A stretch of 15,590 nucleotides of DNA, from assembly GCA_964648215.1 (NCBI GenBank), contig CAZYMF010000111.1, forward strand, positions 1 through 15,590, given 5' to 3'. The translations under genes were made by a program, and so were the position numbers. The notes under the pieces are model-generated. The model did not search any database. It saw nothing but the letters and a program-made list of their open reading frames with translations, and had not been told where the DNA came from. Of the stretch, positions 1 to 7,328 are shown in pieces. The stretch is from CAZYMF01 sp964648215. Lineage in GTDB: Bacteria > Desulfobacterota > Binatia > HRBIN30 > JACQVA1. The number at the start of each line of letters is the position of its first letter. Position 1 is the first letter of the stretch.

Positions 1-2
1 GG

Positions 3-1070
3 CTGGCCGTCACATTCGCGTCTCTAACCTTGGCGGTCCTGACAATGGTCGGAAGCCCCAAGGAGGTAGAAGCCGCGGGCTGCTGTGTCTGCGCCTGCTC
101 AACCGCAGCGTCGACGTGTGAGGATACAGGCGGGGGTGCTGGCGGCTGTCCGGCTTGTCCGGCTGGGTGCTCCTCCCTGTTCTCCGGCGGCGTAGGTTCC
201 ACTTGCGCCACGGGTTGTGGGGGGCTGTTCACCAGCCCTACGCCGACCAGCACCCCCACATGGATACCGACCAACACGGCGACTTCCACCACCACCCCGA
301 CTCACACGCCGACTGACACCGCCACGGCGACACCAACCAGAACCGTGACCGGCACGCCGACGACCATGCAGACGCCGACCGGCACCCCGACCGCGACTCC
401 TACGGCGACGCCGGTGCAGACCAGCACACCAACCGCAACGAGCACGCCAACGCAGACGCCGACAGCAACCGAGACTCCCGTCGTCCTTGCCGGAGTCTGC
501 CCGGACTTCCCAAGGGCCGGCTGCCGCACGAGTAGATCGACGTCCGTGCTGCTCTACAGCGCCAACTCCACCAAGGGCGTGGTGCTGTGGAAGCTCGGTA
601 GCGGAACCGCCACCGATCCCGCGCAGTTCGGCGATCCGACCGCCGGCACCAGCTACCAGCTCTGCGTCTACGACGACATCGACGGCACACCGACGCTGAC
701 GATGGACTTGGCCGTCCCGGCCGGCGGGCATTGCATCCGCGGTCCGAAGCGGAAGCCCAAGTCGGCGCCCTGCTGGGTCCCCGTTGGCAGGAAGATAGTG
801 ACCGGGTTCCGCTACGTCGACAAGGGCCTGAGCGCCGACGGCGTACAGACCATCTGGCTCAGGTCGAACCTGGCCGGTGGCTCCATCTTCTTTCGCGCCA
901 AAGGGGCCAATGTGCCGATGCCGCCGGCCGCCAGCCCCGCGCGGCGGATGGATCAGGACCCCACCATAACGATACAGCTCAGCAACAGCGCCGGGTTCTG
1001 CTGGGAGTCGGTCTATCCGGGGCCGGCGCAGGTGAACAAGAGCACCTTGTTCCGCGAGAGGCGGCGGTAG
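3..1070 (+). CDS. Secreted Cys-rich, Thr-Pro-repeat protein (5' truncated)
   Basis: Function is not recognised. The reading frame is open to the window edge. The first visible residues (LAVTFASLTLAVLTMVG) are a signal-peptide hydrophobic core and are followed by an AxA-like cleavage site, VEAA-G, near nt 69-83. The true start is therefore upstream of the window, and the TTG at 30 falls inside the signal peptide. After cleavage comes a Cys/Gly-rich segment (about nt 81-230), then about 80 residues of Thr-Pro repeats (about 232-480) that probably form an extended, glycosylatable linker. A C-terminal domain follows (481-1070) with scattered Cys and a pattern ending in LSNSAGFCWESVY...N..LFR. I recall similar C-terminal segments behind Thr-Pro linkers in Binatota-type genomes, but I cannot name a family. 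355 residues are visible. The product is probably exported to the periplasm or cell surface. The TGA/TAG context at the end is normal (TAG at 1068-1070). Confidence 0.8.
   Translation: MAVTFASLTLAVLTMVGSPKEVEAAGCCVCACSTAASTCEDTGGGAGGCPACPAGCSSLFSGGVGSTCATGCGGLFTSPTPTSTPTWIPTNTATSTTTPTHTPTDTATATPTRTVTGTPTTMQTPTGTPTATPTATPVQTSTPTATSTPTQTPTATETPVVLAGVCPDFPRAGCRTSRSTSVLLYSANSTKGVVLWKLGSGTATDPAQFGDPTAGTSYQLCVYDDIDGTPTLTMDLAVPAGGHCIRGPKRKPKSAPCWVPVGRKIVTGFRYVDKGLSADGVQTIWLRSNLAGGSIFFRAKGANVPMPPAASPARRMDQDPTITIQLSNSAGFCWESVYPGPAQVNKSTLFRERRR
232..480 (+). repeat. Thr-Pro codon repeat (period about 6 nt)
   Basis: Within the secreted protein, codons alternate between ACN (Thr) and CCN (Pro), with Ala, Ser or Asn substitutions, giving an imperfect 6-nt period over about 250 bp. 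The unit CGCCGAC recurs many times. Such tracts slip readily during replication and assembly, so the copy number seen here may not be exact. Confidence 0.85.
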
Positions 1071-1203
1071 GCGGTGCGCGGTCGCCAACGAGGCGGCGCG
1101 CAGCGCTGATCAGACCGGGACCGGACCCTTCGGCCCGCAGCGCGGCACCCGGGCTTCCAGTTCTTCCCAACCCTGCTACATTCTGGCCGGACTGGGGGAG
1201 CAA

Positions 1204-2289
1204 ATGGCCACTGTCATCACCAGCGAATGCATCAACTGCGGCGCCTGCGAGCCGGAGTGCCCGAACGCGGCAATCTATCAGGGCGGGGCGGAATGGGACC
1301 TCGACGGCGTGAAGCAACCGGCGATTACGGCCGACATCTTCTTCATCGTTCCCGAGAAGTGCACCGAGTGCGTCGGCTTCCATGACAAGGAAGCCTGCGC
1401 CGTGGTCTGTCCGGTGGATTGCTGCGTACCAGATCCGGATCGCCCCGAGAGCGAATCGGCGTTGCTCGAACGCGCCAAGAAGCTGCACCCCGAGCGCATC
1501 TTCGCACAGGACTTCCCGTCACGCTTCCGCCAGCCGGGCGTGACCGCGGCCGCGAGCGAGCCCAAGCCCGCAGCCGTGGCAACGCCCGCACCGACCGCCG
1601 CGGACCCAATCGCGGCCAAAGCGGTGACCAAACCCGCTCCCCCGCCGACGACCCCGGTCGGCGCCGCGAAGCCGGCTGCAACCGCCACCCCGGTACCCGC
1701 GGCACCTGTCGAGAGCAAGGCCGCGGTAGCACGCGCACCCGAGCCGAGTGCTCCGACTCCAGCCGCCGCCGCAACAGCGGCGAGCAAGCCGCCGCCGCAA
1801 CCTGGAGCCGAGCAAAGTGCCGTGGCCGCCGAAGAGAGGCCCACCGCCACGGCTGGACCGACCGTCGCGGGGCCGGATCCCACGCCCGAACCTGCCACCG
1901 CGGCCGACGAGAAGCCGAAGGTGGCCCGCCCCGCTCTCCCCGACATGGACGAGTGGGAGATTCCCGTCGATTGCTTCCACTGTCACCGTTCGTACACGGT
2001 GCGCTTCAAGCACTTCCGCAGCGGCGTGGTTCTTCGCTGCCCGTCTTGCAAGGGCTCGTACGTGGTCACCACCACGATGCATGGTCAGGTGCGCCGGCAG
2101 CTGCAGGAGTTTCACCAGCAGTGTCGCCGCGAGCTCGAAGCGGTTCGCCAGGCACCGCCGCAAGAGCGAGCCGAGCTCGAAAGCCGGCAACGGCAGGCAG
2201 TCGAGCGCTTCGGCGTGGCGCTCAAGGCGCTGCGCGCCGAGCAGAAGGCCCCGGGCGTGCCCCACCAGCGCGCCGGCATCTTCGGCTAG
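1204..2289 (+). CDS. 2[4Fe-4S] ferredoxin fused to a zinc-ribbon/helical C-terminus
   Basis: Residues 1-75 form a 2[4Fe-4S] ferredoxin. Cluster one uses C9-x2-C12-x2-C15-x3-C19-P. The second half has C53-x2-C56-x7-C64-x3-C68-P plus C72 and C73. The longer 7-residue spacing is the pattern of Allochromatium-type (Alvin-like, YfhL-like) ferredoxins. Such a protein carries low-potential electrons in the cytoplasm. The rest is unusual: a Pro/Ala/Thr-rich linker (about residues 109-245), a zinc ribbon with C257-x2-C260-x18-C279-x2-C282, then a charged helical tail (about 290-345) that could form a coiled coil. At 361 aa it is about four times a normal ferredoxin of this group. The ATG at 1204 has GGGGGAG just upstream (1194-1200). 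It converges on the DUF192 gene with 25 bp between the stops. The ferredoxin assignment is firm; partner and purpose are unknown. Confidence 0.85.
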   Translation: MATVITSECINCGACEPECPNAAIYQGGAEWDLDGVKQPAITADIFFIVPEKCTECVGFHDKEACAVVCPVDCCVPDPDRPESESALLERAKKLHPERIFAQDFPSRFRQPGVTAAASEPKPAAVATPAPTAADPIAAKAVTKPAPPPTTPVGAAKPAATATPVPAAPVESKAAVARAPEPSAPTPAAAATAASKPPPQPGAEQSAVAAEERPTATAGPTVAGPDPTPEPATAADEKPKVARPALPDMDEWEIPVDCFHCHRSYTVRFKHFRSGVVLRCPSCKGSYVVTTTMHGQVRRQLQEFHQQCRRELEAVRQAPPQERAELESRQRQAVERFGVALKALRAEQKAPGVPHQRAGIFG

Positions 2290-2314
2290 CAACCCACCCG
2301 CAACGGCCGCTCGG

Positions 2315-2782
2315 TCAGGAGCCCGCCCCCAGCGGCACGCCGACCAAGTCGACAGCCGTGCCCTCGGCGATGCCGTGCCGTGCCGCGAAGCCACCGTTCA
2401 CTTCGAGGACGTAGCGGCACGGCTCGTCCGGCCCGACCGGCTGCGTCGACATCGGCACCGCGTTGGCGACAATGCCCACCACGCGGCGATCGCGATCGAT
2501 GAACAGCATGTCGAGGGGGATCAGCGTGTTCTTCATCCAGAAATGCTGCACGCCGTCCGCCGGGAACACGAACAGCATGCCGGCGTCCGCCGCCAGCTCG
2601 CGCCGGTACATCAGGCCTTGCTCGCGTCCCACCGCCGTGTTGACCACCTCGACCCCGACGCGCACCGGACCACCGCTGCCGTGGAGCACCACCGCCGGCC
2701 CGCGCTGGCAGCCGCTGGCGAGCAGCAACAGCGCCGCGAAGACCGCAAGCGCCAGCCGATCCGCGGCCCCGTCGAACCGCAT
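2315..2782 (-). CDS. DUF192 family protein, probable lipoprotein or exported
   Basis: This 155-aa protein carries the DUF192 (PF02643) signature: MLFVFP, then HFWMKNT.IPLDMLFID about 12 residues later, then V.GIV. The family has a small beta-rich fold and no established reaction. The N-terminus has a basic start, a hydrophobic stretch (LALAVFAALLLL) and ASGC, a lipobox-like end with an atypical Ala at -3, so it is either a lipoprotein or a cleaved secreted protein. I chose the ATG at 2782 because it places the signal sequence at the N-terminus. The frame stays open far upstream, but that part overlaps the divergent EtfD-like gene and has no protein-like composition. GAGG lies a few bases before the ATG. 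The gene converges with the ferredoxin fusion and diverges from the EtfD-like gene across 120 bp. Confidence 0.85.
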   Translation of the reverse strand: MRFDGAADRLALAVFAALLLLASGCQRGPAVVLHGSGGPVRVGVEVVNTAVGREQGLMYRRELAADAGMLFVFPADGVQHFWMKNTLIPLDMLFIDRDRRVVGIVANAVPMSTQPVGPDEPCRYVLEVNGGFAARHGIAEGTAVDLVGVPLGAGS

Positions 2783-2833
2783 AAGCCTCGGTACTCGCTT
2801 GATAAGCGCGTGCGCGCCGGCACGCCATCCACC

Positions 2834-2862
2834 TTGCAAACGACTATCGTTTCCCTTAGGAC
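2834..2862 (+). promoter_or_regulatory. Candidate promoter with a 15-bp palindrome for the EtfD-like gene
   Basis: The 120-bp divergent spacer has a locally AT-richer patch. TTGCAA (2834-2839) is followed after 17 bp by TAGGAC (2857-2862), a weak sigma70-like pair. Between them lies a perfect inverted repeat, AAACGA-CTA-TCGTTT (2838-2852), placed where a repressor would block polymerase. The -10 match is poor, so this is a suggestion only. Confidence 0.3.
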
Positions 2863-2902
2863 ACATCCGAAACTCTGAGCAATTATTTCCTCGGAGGGTG
2901 CG

Positions 2903-4942
2903 ATGAATACTGTGATTTTCACGCTCGTCCTGGCGGCGTTCCTGGGCTACTTCGCCCGCACGATCTACCGTCGCTTCGTGGTGCTCGCCAACGCGAAGCC
3001 GGCCATGCGGTGGGACCAGGTGCCGGAGCGCATCAAGGCGGTGCTGGTGTATGCGTTCGGGCAGAAGAAGTTTCTCATCGGCGAGCAACCCGCCGGCTGG
3101 ATGCACTTCTTCATCTTCTGGGGCTTCACCATCCTGGGGGTGCAAGTCATTCACATGTTCGTGCGCGGCTTCGTCCCCGACTTCCACCTGCCTCTGATGT
3201 CGCCGAACCTGCTCGGCGGGCCCTACCTCCTGCTGAAGGACATCATGGAGGTGGTGGTGCTCTTCTGGGTGGGGGTGGCGCTCTACCGCTGGGGCGTCTC
3301 TCATCCGGCACGCCTCTACGGCTACGCTCCGGCGGAAGACCGGCTGCGCGGCCAGTCGCATTGGGAGGCCGTCCTCATTCTGGTCTTCATCGGGACCATC
3401 ATGATCACCGGCCTCTTATACGATGGCGGCCGGCTGGTCTACCTGGCGGGTCACCCGATGACGGAACACGAGCGTTTCTGGCAGCCGTTCAGCCGCATCG
3501 TCGCGGCGGTGCTGACGCCGCTCGGACCCAAAGGCGCCAAGTTCTTCAGCGACCTCGGCTGGTGGGGCCACAACCTCGTCGTCCTCACCTTCCTCAACCT
3601 GCTGCCGCTCTCCAAGCACTTCCACATCATCACCTCCATCCCCAACGTCTTCTTCAAGAAGCTGGAGCCCACCGGTGCGCTCGGCAAACAGGATCTCGAG
3701 AACGCCACCACGTTCGGGACCTCCTACATCAACCAGTTCAACTGGAAGCAGGTCCTCGACATGTACTCCTGCACCGAGTGCGGTCGCTGCTCCTCGAACT
3801 GCCCGGCCACCTACAGCGGCAAGGAGCTGGCGCCGCGACAGATGCTGCTCAACCTGCGCGACTATCTCTACGAGCACGAGAGCCAGCTGATGGCCGCCAA
3901 GCCCGGCGAGGGCGACGAGGTGGTCACCATCGGCGAGAACGTCGTCGGCGACAACCTGATCCACGACCAGGTGCTGTGGGACTGCACCACCTGCCGCGCC
4001 TGCGAGGAGGCGTGCCCGGTGTTGATCGAGTACGTCGACAAGATCGTCGACATGCGCCGCCATCTGGTCCAGGAGGAGTCGCGTTTCCCCGCCGAGCTGG
4101 CGCGCATGTTCAAGGGCATGGAGACGCAGAGCAACCCCTGGGGCATCGACGCCGCCACCCGCGCCGACTGGGCCGAGGGGCTCGACATCCCCACCATGGC
4201 CGACAAGCCCGACGCCGAGTATCTCTACTTCGTCGGCTGCGCCGGCTCCTTCGACGATCGCAACAAGAAGACCACGGTCGCGCTCGCCAAGATCCTCAAG
4301 CACGCCGGCGTCGACTTCGCCATTCTCGGCGTCGAGGAGACCTGCAACGGCGAGACCGCCCGCCGCATCGGCAACGAGTACCTGTTCCAGACCATGGCGC
4401 AGATGAGCGTGGAGACGCTCAACAACTACAAGGTGAAGAAGGTCCTCACCAACTGCCCGCACTGCGTCAACACCATCAAGAACGAGTATCCGCAGTTCGG
4501 CGGCAACTTCGAGGTGGTGCACGCCACCGAGTTCGTCAAGCAGTTGATCGCCCAGGGCAAGATCCAGTTCGGCAGCAACGGCTCCAAGGCCGTCACCTAC
4601 CACGACTCCTGCTACCTCGGCCGCTACAACGACGTGTTCGAGGCGCCGCGCGACATCCTCGCCCAGATCCCCGGCCTGCAGCTGCGCGAGATGGAGCGCA
4701 ACCGCCGCACCGGGATGTGCTGCGGCGCCGGCGGCGGCAAGATGTGGTTCGAGGAGGAGCCGGACAAGCGCGTCAACACCCGCCGCGTGGAGCAAGCGCT
4801 GGAGACCAGCCCCGACGTGGTCGCCGTCGCCTGCCCCTACTGCATGACGATGGTCGACGACGGCCTGAAGGGCAAGGGCGTCGAGGAGAAGGTGCAGGCG
4901 CTCGACGTGATGGAGCTGGTGGCAGGCTCGATGAAGTCGTGA
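2903..4942 (+). CDS. etfD: EtfD-like membrane Fe-S oxidoreductase (probable ETF:menaquinone oxidoreductase)
   Basis: This 679-aa protein has an N-terminal NarI-like membrane domain and a C-terminal HdrD-like domain. Hydrophobic helices lie at about residues 1-20, 70-95, 110-135, 150-175 and 220-250. Two cytoplasmic [4Fe-4S] motifs follow: C290-x2-C293-x2-C296-x3-C300-P and C361-x2-C364-x2-C367-x3-C371-P. Then come two CCG-type modules. The first has C446, C481 (CNG instead of CCG) and C518-P-H-C521. The second has C570, C606-C607-G and C644-P-Y-C647. This architecture matches EtfD/EMO proteins, which oxidise reduced electron-transfer flavoprotein and pass electrons to menaquinone during beta-oxidation. 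The ATG at 2903 is fixed by GGAGGG at 2893-2898. The acyl-CoA dehydrogenase on the opposite strand supports the role. No etfAB is present here. Other HdrD/GlpC-type oxidoreductases share the parts, so the exact electron donor is inferred. Confidence 0.8.
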   Translation: MNTVIFTLVLAAFLGYFARTIYRRFVVLANAKPAMRWDQVPERIKAVLVYAFGQKKFLIGEQPAGWMHFFIFWGFTILGVQVIHMFVRGFVPDFHLPLMSPNLLGGPYLLLKDIMEVVVLFWVGVALYRWGVSHPARLYGYAPAEDRLRGQSHWEAVLILVFIGTIMITGLLYDGGRLVYLAGHPMTEHERFWQPFSRIVAAVLTPLGPKGAKFFSDLGWWGHNLVVLTFLNLLPLSKHFHIITSIPNVFFKKLEPTGALGKQDLENATTFGTSYINQFNWKQVLDMYSCTECGRCSSNCPATYSGKELAPRQMLLNLRDYLYEHESQLMAAKPGEGDEVVTIGENVVGDNLIHDQVLWDCTTCRACEEACPVLIEYVDKIVDMRRHLVQEESRFPAELARMFKGMETQSNPWGIDAATRADWAEGLDIPTMADKPDAEYLYFVGCAGSFDDRNKKTTVALAKILKHAGVDFAILGVEETCNGETARRIGNEYLFQTMAQMSVETLNNYKVKKVLTNCPHCVNTIKNEYPQFGGNFEVVHATEFVKQLIAQGKIQFGSNGSKAVTYHDSCYLGRYNDVFEAPRDILAQIPGLQLREMERNRRTGMCCGAGGGKMWFEEEPDKRVNTRRVEQALETSPDVVAVACPYCMTMVDDGLKGKGVEEKVQALDVMELVAGSMKS

Positions 4943-4945
4943 GGC

Positions 4946-4990
4946 CGTGATCCGTGCTCGGGGTGGAGCCCGACACGCCCACGAATCACG
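4946..4990. terminator. Long imperfect stem-loop between convergent genes
   Basis: The 55-bp gap between the two stop codons is almost filled by an inverted repeat. CGTGAT-c-CGTG (4946-4956) pairs with CACG-a-ATCACG (4980-4990), and after an asymmetric bulge TCGGG (4958-4962) pairs with CCCGA (4969-4973) around a 6-nt loop. There is no T-tract on either side. Its position suggests a shared bidirectional terminator or a mRNA 3'-end stabiliser. Confidence 0.5.
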
Positions 4991-4997
4991 CGCACGC

Positions 4998-6148
4998 TTA
5001 CGTTCCCCGCGGCAATCCCAGGACGCGCTGGGCCACGATGTTGCGCTGCACCTCGCTGGTGCCGCCGGCGATGGTCATCGAGCGGTCGTAGAGGAACTGG
5101 TAGTGCCAGCGACCCTTCTCGGGCGTGCGGTCGCTGCCCTCCCAGAGCTCGCCGTAGACCCCGAGCATGTCGATCCCGGACTCGGAGAAGCGCTGTGAGA
5201 GCTCGGTGGAGAACAGCTTCATCGCCGCCGACATGTGCGGGTTGACCCGCCCGTGCAGCTGGTCGCTCATGGCTCGCAGGCCGAACGATTTGGTGATGTG
5301 CGCCTTGATCGCCAGATCGGAGAGTCGCTGCCGCCAGACCGGATCGGCGGTGACGCCTCGTTGCCGCGCCATCCCGACCAGGCGCGAGAGCGTCTGATCC
5401 GCGCGGATCGACCCGGCAATCCCCGTGCGCTCGTTGATCAGCGCCGAGGTCACCACCTCCCAGCCCTGCCCTTCCTTCCCCAGCAGATTGCCGACCGGCA
5501 CGCGCACGTCGTGGAGAAACACCTCGTTGAACTCGCTGTCGCCGGTGATCTGCCGGATCGGCCGCACCTCGATGCCGGGCGACTTGAGGTCGATGAGCAG
5601 CAGGCTCAGCCCGGCCCACTTGGGTCCCTCGCTCGAGGTGCGCACCAGCACGAAGTACCAGTCGGAGATGTGCGCGATCGTCGTCCACACCTTCTGGCCG
5701 TTGACGACGTAGTCGTCGCCGTCGCGCTCCGCCTTGCACTTGGCTGCCGCCATGTCGCTGCCCGCGCCGGGCTCCGAATAGCCCGTCGCCCAGATCTCGT
5801 CGGCGGTCAGGATCGGCTGCAGGAAACGTCTCTTCTGCTCCTCGGTGCCGTACTTGATGATCGCCGGGCCGACCCACCACAGAGCCATGGCATTGATCGG
5901 ACCGGGCGCGTTGACCCGCGCCAGCTCCTCGTTGAGGATCGACTGCTCCATCGGCNNNNNNNNNNCCCGGCGCCGCCGTACTCCTTCGGCCAGCCGGCGC
6001 CGAGATAGCCGCCTTGGTGCAGCCGCCGTTGCCAGGCGCGTAGCGCGTCGAGGTCGCGGCGTCCCTCGCTCTTGGGTGCGTTGTCCGCGATCCACCGCCG
6101 CACGCGAGCGCGGAACGCTTCCTCTTCCGGCGTATAGCTGAGATCCAT
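4998..6148 (-). CDS. Acyl-CoA dehydrogenase (FadE-like), interrupted by an assembly gap
   Basis: This FAD-dependent enzyme oxidises acyl-CoA to trans-2-enoyl-CoA and passes electrons to ETF. Visible signatures are an N-terminal helical domain (MDLSYTPEEEAFRARV), the GWPKEYGG turn, the flavin-contacting GYSEPGAGSD, QKVWTT, and the C-terminal MTIAGGTSEVQRN...RVLGLPR. The ATG at 6148 has GAGGAG on the minus strand (6154-6159), 5 nt away. Ten Ns at 5956-5965 split the reading frame: the N-terminal part and the rest fall in different frames, although the protein sequence continues well (GGAG then PMEQ). I treat this as a gap of wrong length, not a real frameshift. The Glu that serves as catalytic base in MCAD-type enzymes (YEGT) is Gly here (codons 5061-5066), so another Glu must act, or the protein pairs with a catalytic subunit. 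Substrate is unknown. Expected length is about 385 aa. Confidence 0.9.
5956..5965. other. Assembly gap, 10 N
   Basis: Ten Ns fall inside the acyl-CoA dehydrogenase. The codon phase on the two sides requires a missing length of 2, 5, 8 or 11 nt, not 10. Five nt would restore GGAG-A-T-PMEQ, a common sequence at this point of the family. Confidence 0.95.
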
Positions 6149-6201
6149 GGAGTCTCCTCGTCGTCACTCTCGGGTGCGACCGTCACCGCCGCCGATACCA
6201 A

Positions 6202-6252
6202 GACCGTCCGCGAACGGTCAAGCGACATGGCGCGACGTGACCTGGCGCGACG
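6202..6252. promoter_or_regulatory. Candidate operator in the acyl-CoA dehydrogenase/LLM divergent spacer
   Basis: The 202-bp spacer between the divergent genes holds a perfect inverted repeat, GACCGT (6202-6207) and ACGGTC (6214-6219), separated by 6 nt. It is the size and symmetry of a TetR-type site. Right beside it is a 10-bp direct repeat, TGGCGCGACG, at 6228-6237 and 6243-6252, with a 15-bp period. I see no convincing -35/-10 pair for either gene. No regulator gene is in the window. Confidence 0.35.
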
Positions 6253-6350
6253 AACGCGTGCTCGGGCGCCGTTTCCCTGCAACCGCGGTAGCATCTCGCG
6301 GAGCAACCGTGTAGGACCCGGGCACTCCACACCAGGCGAAAGGACGGGGG

Positions 6351-7283
6351 ATGAAGATCGGCATCGGCATCGGCGAGATCGGCGGGCGCGCGGTGGACCT
6401 CGACGAACTGATCACACAGGCGAAGGAGGCCGAGCGAGACGGCTTTGCCAGCGCCTGGGTCGCCAACATCTTCGGCATCGACGCGCTCACGGCCGTGGCG
6501 CTGGTGGGCCGCGAGACCTCGCGCATCGCTCTCGGCACCGCGGTGGTGCCCACCTTCCCGCGCCATCCAGTGGTCATGGCGCAGCAGGCGCTCACCACGC
6601 AAGCCGCCACCGGCGGCCGCTTCTCTCTCGGTATCGGTCTTTCCCATCAGGTCGTCGTCGAGCTCATGTTCGGCATGTCCTTCGCCAAACCGTTCAGTCA
6701 CATGAAGGACTATCTCGCCGTCCTGGCGCCGCTGATCCGCCGCGGCACCGTCAGTCACCAGGGCAGCGAGTACCGCGTCAACGCCAACGTCGCCGTCCCC
6801 GGCGCCACCCCCTGCCCCATTCTGCTGGCCGCGCTGGCGCCGAAGATGCTCGCCCTCGCCGGCAGCGAGGGCGACGGCACCGTCACCTGGATGACCGGGC
6901 CGAAGACGCTGCGCGAGCACACCGTCCCGCGCATCAACGAGGCCGCCGCCAAAGCCGGCCGGCCGCAGCCGCGCGTCATCGTCGGCTTGCCGATCGCGGT
7001 GACGGAGGACGTCGCCGGTGCTCGTCAGGCGGCCGGGAAGATGTTCCGGGTCTATGGGACCCTACCCTCGTATCGCGCCATGCTCGAGCGCGAAGGTGTC
7101 GAGGATCCCGCGGGAGTCGCCGTGCTGGGCAACGAGGACGCCGTCGGCGAGCAACTCCAACACCTCGCCGAGATCGGCGCCACCGAGCTGCTGGCGATCC
7201 CCTTCGCGGCCGGCAGCGACGCGCACGCTTCCCTCGCGCGCACCCGGGCACTCCTGATCGACCTGGCGAAGAAGAGCGCCTGA
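6351..7283 (+). CDS. LLM-class flavin/F420-dependent oxidoreductase
   Basis: This 310-aa TIM-barrel protein belongs to the bacterial luciferase-like superfamily. It opens with the beta-1 strand MKIGIGIGEIGG, followed by AKEAERDGFASAWVANIF, then TSRIALGTAVVPTFPRHPVVMAQQA and GGRFSLGIGLSHQ, the typical cofactor-site series. The GLSHQVV...MFG.S...P..HM..YL segment resembles the group of F420-dependent LLM enzymes modelled as the MSMEG_4879 type (TIGR03564). The flavin/F420 choice cannot be settled from sequence alone. The substrate is unknown. AAAGGA lies about 7 nt before the ATG. It is divergent from the acyl-CoA dehydrogenase and 45 bp upstream of the amidase gene on the same strand. F420 use would fit an Actinobacteria- or Binatota-like host, since such genomes often encode F420 synthesis. 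Confidence 0.8.
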   Translation: MKIGIGIGEIGGRAVDLDELITQAKEAERDGFASAWVANIFGIDALTAVALVGRETSRIALGTAVVPTFPRHPVVMAQQALTTQAATGGRFSLGIGLSHQVVVELMFGMSFAKPFSHMKDYLAVLAPLIRRGTVSHQGSEYRVNANVAVPGATPCPILLAALAPKMLALAGSEGDGTVTWMTGPKTLREHTVPRINEAAAKAGRPQPRVIVGLPIAVTEDVAGARQAAGKMFRVYGTLPSYRAMLEREGVEDPAGVAVLGNEDAVGEQLQHLAEIGATELLAIPFAAGSDAHASLARTRALLIDLAKKSA

Positions 7284-7289
7284 AGCCGG

Positions 7290-7318
7290 TTGCACCCGTC
7301 TCGCTCGCGTTTTACGCT
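7290..7318 (+). promoter_or_regulatory. Candidate promoter giving a near-leaderless amidase mRNA
   Basis: TTGCAC (7290-7295) and TACGCT (7313-7318) are separated by exactly 17 bp. Transcription would start near 7325, only about 4 nt before the ATG at 7329. That agrees with the lack of any Shine-Dalgarno sequence before this gene. The -10 match is only three of six, so support is modest. Confidence 0.3.
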
Positions 7319-7328
7319 CTGGCTGCCG

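Noticed and set aside
99..1088. Long minus-strand frame opposite the Thr-Pro protein
   Set aside because: Arg/Gly-rich composition without motifs; it mirrors the repetitive codons of the real gene.
1155..1182. TTCCAG/TACATT promoter before the ferredoxin fusion
   Set aside because: The -35 box matches only two of six bases; too weak to report.
2783..3361. Upstream extension of the DUF192 reading frame
   Set aside because: It would be antisense to the EtfD-like gene and would put the signal sequence in mid-protein.
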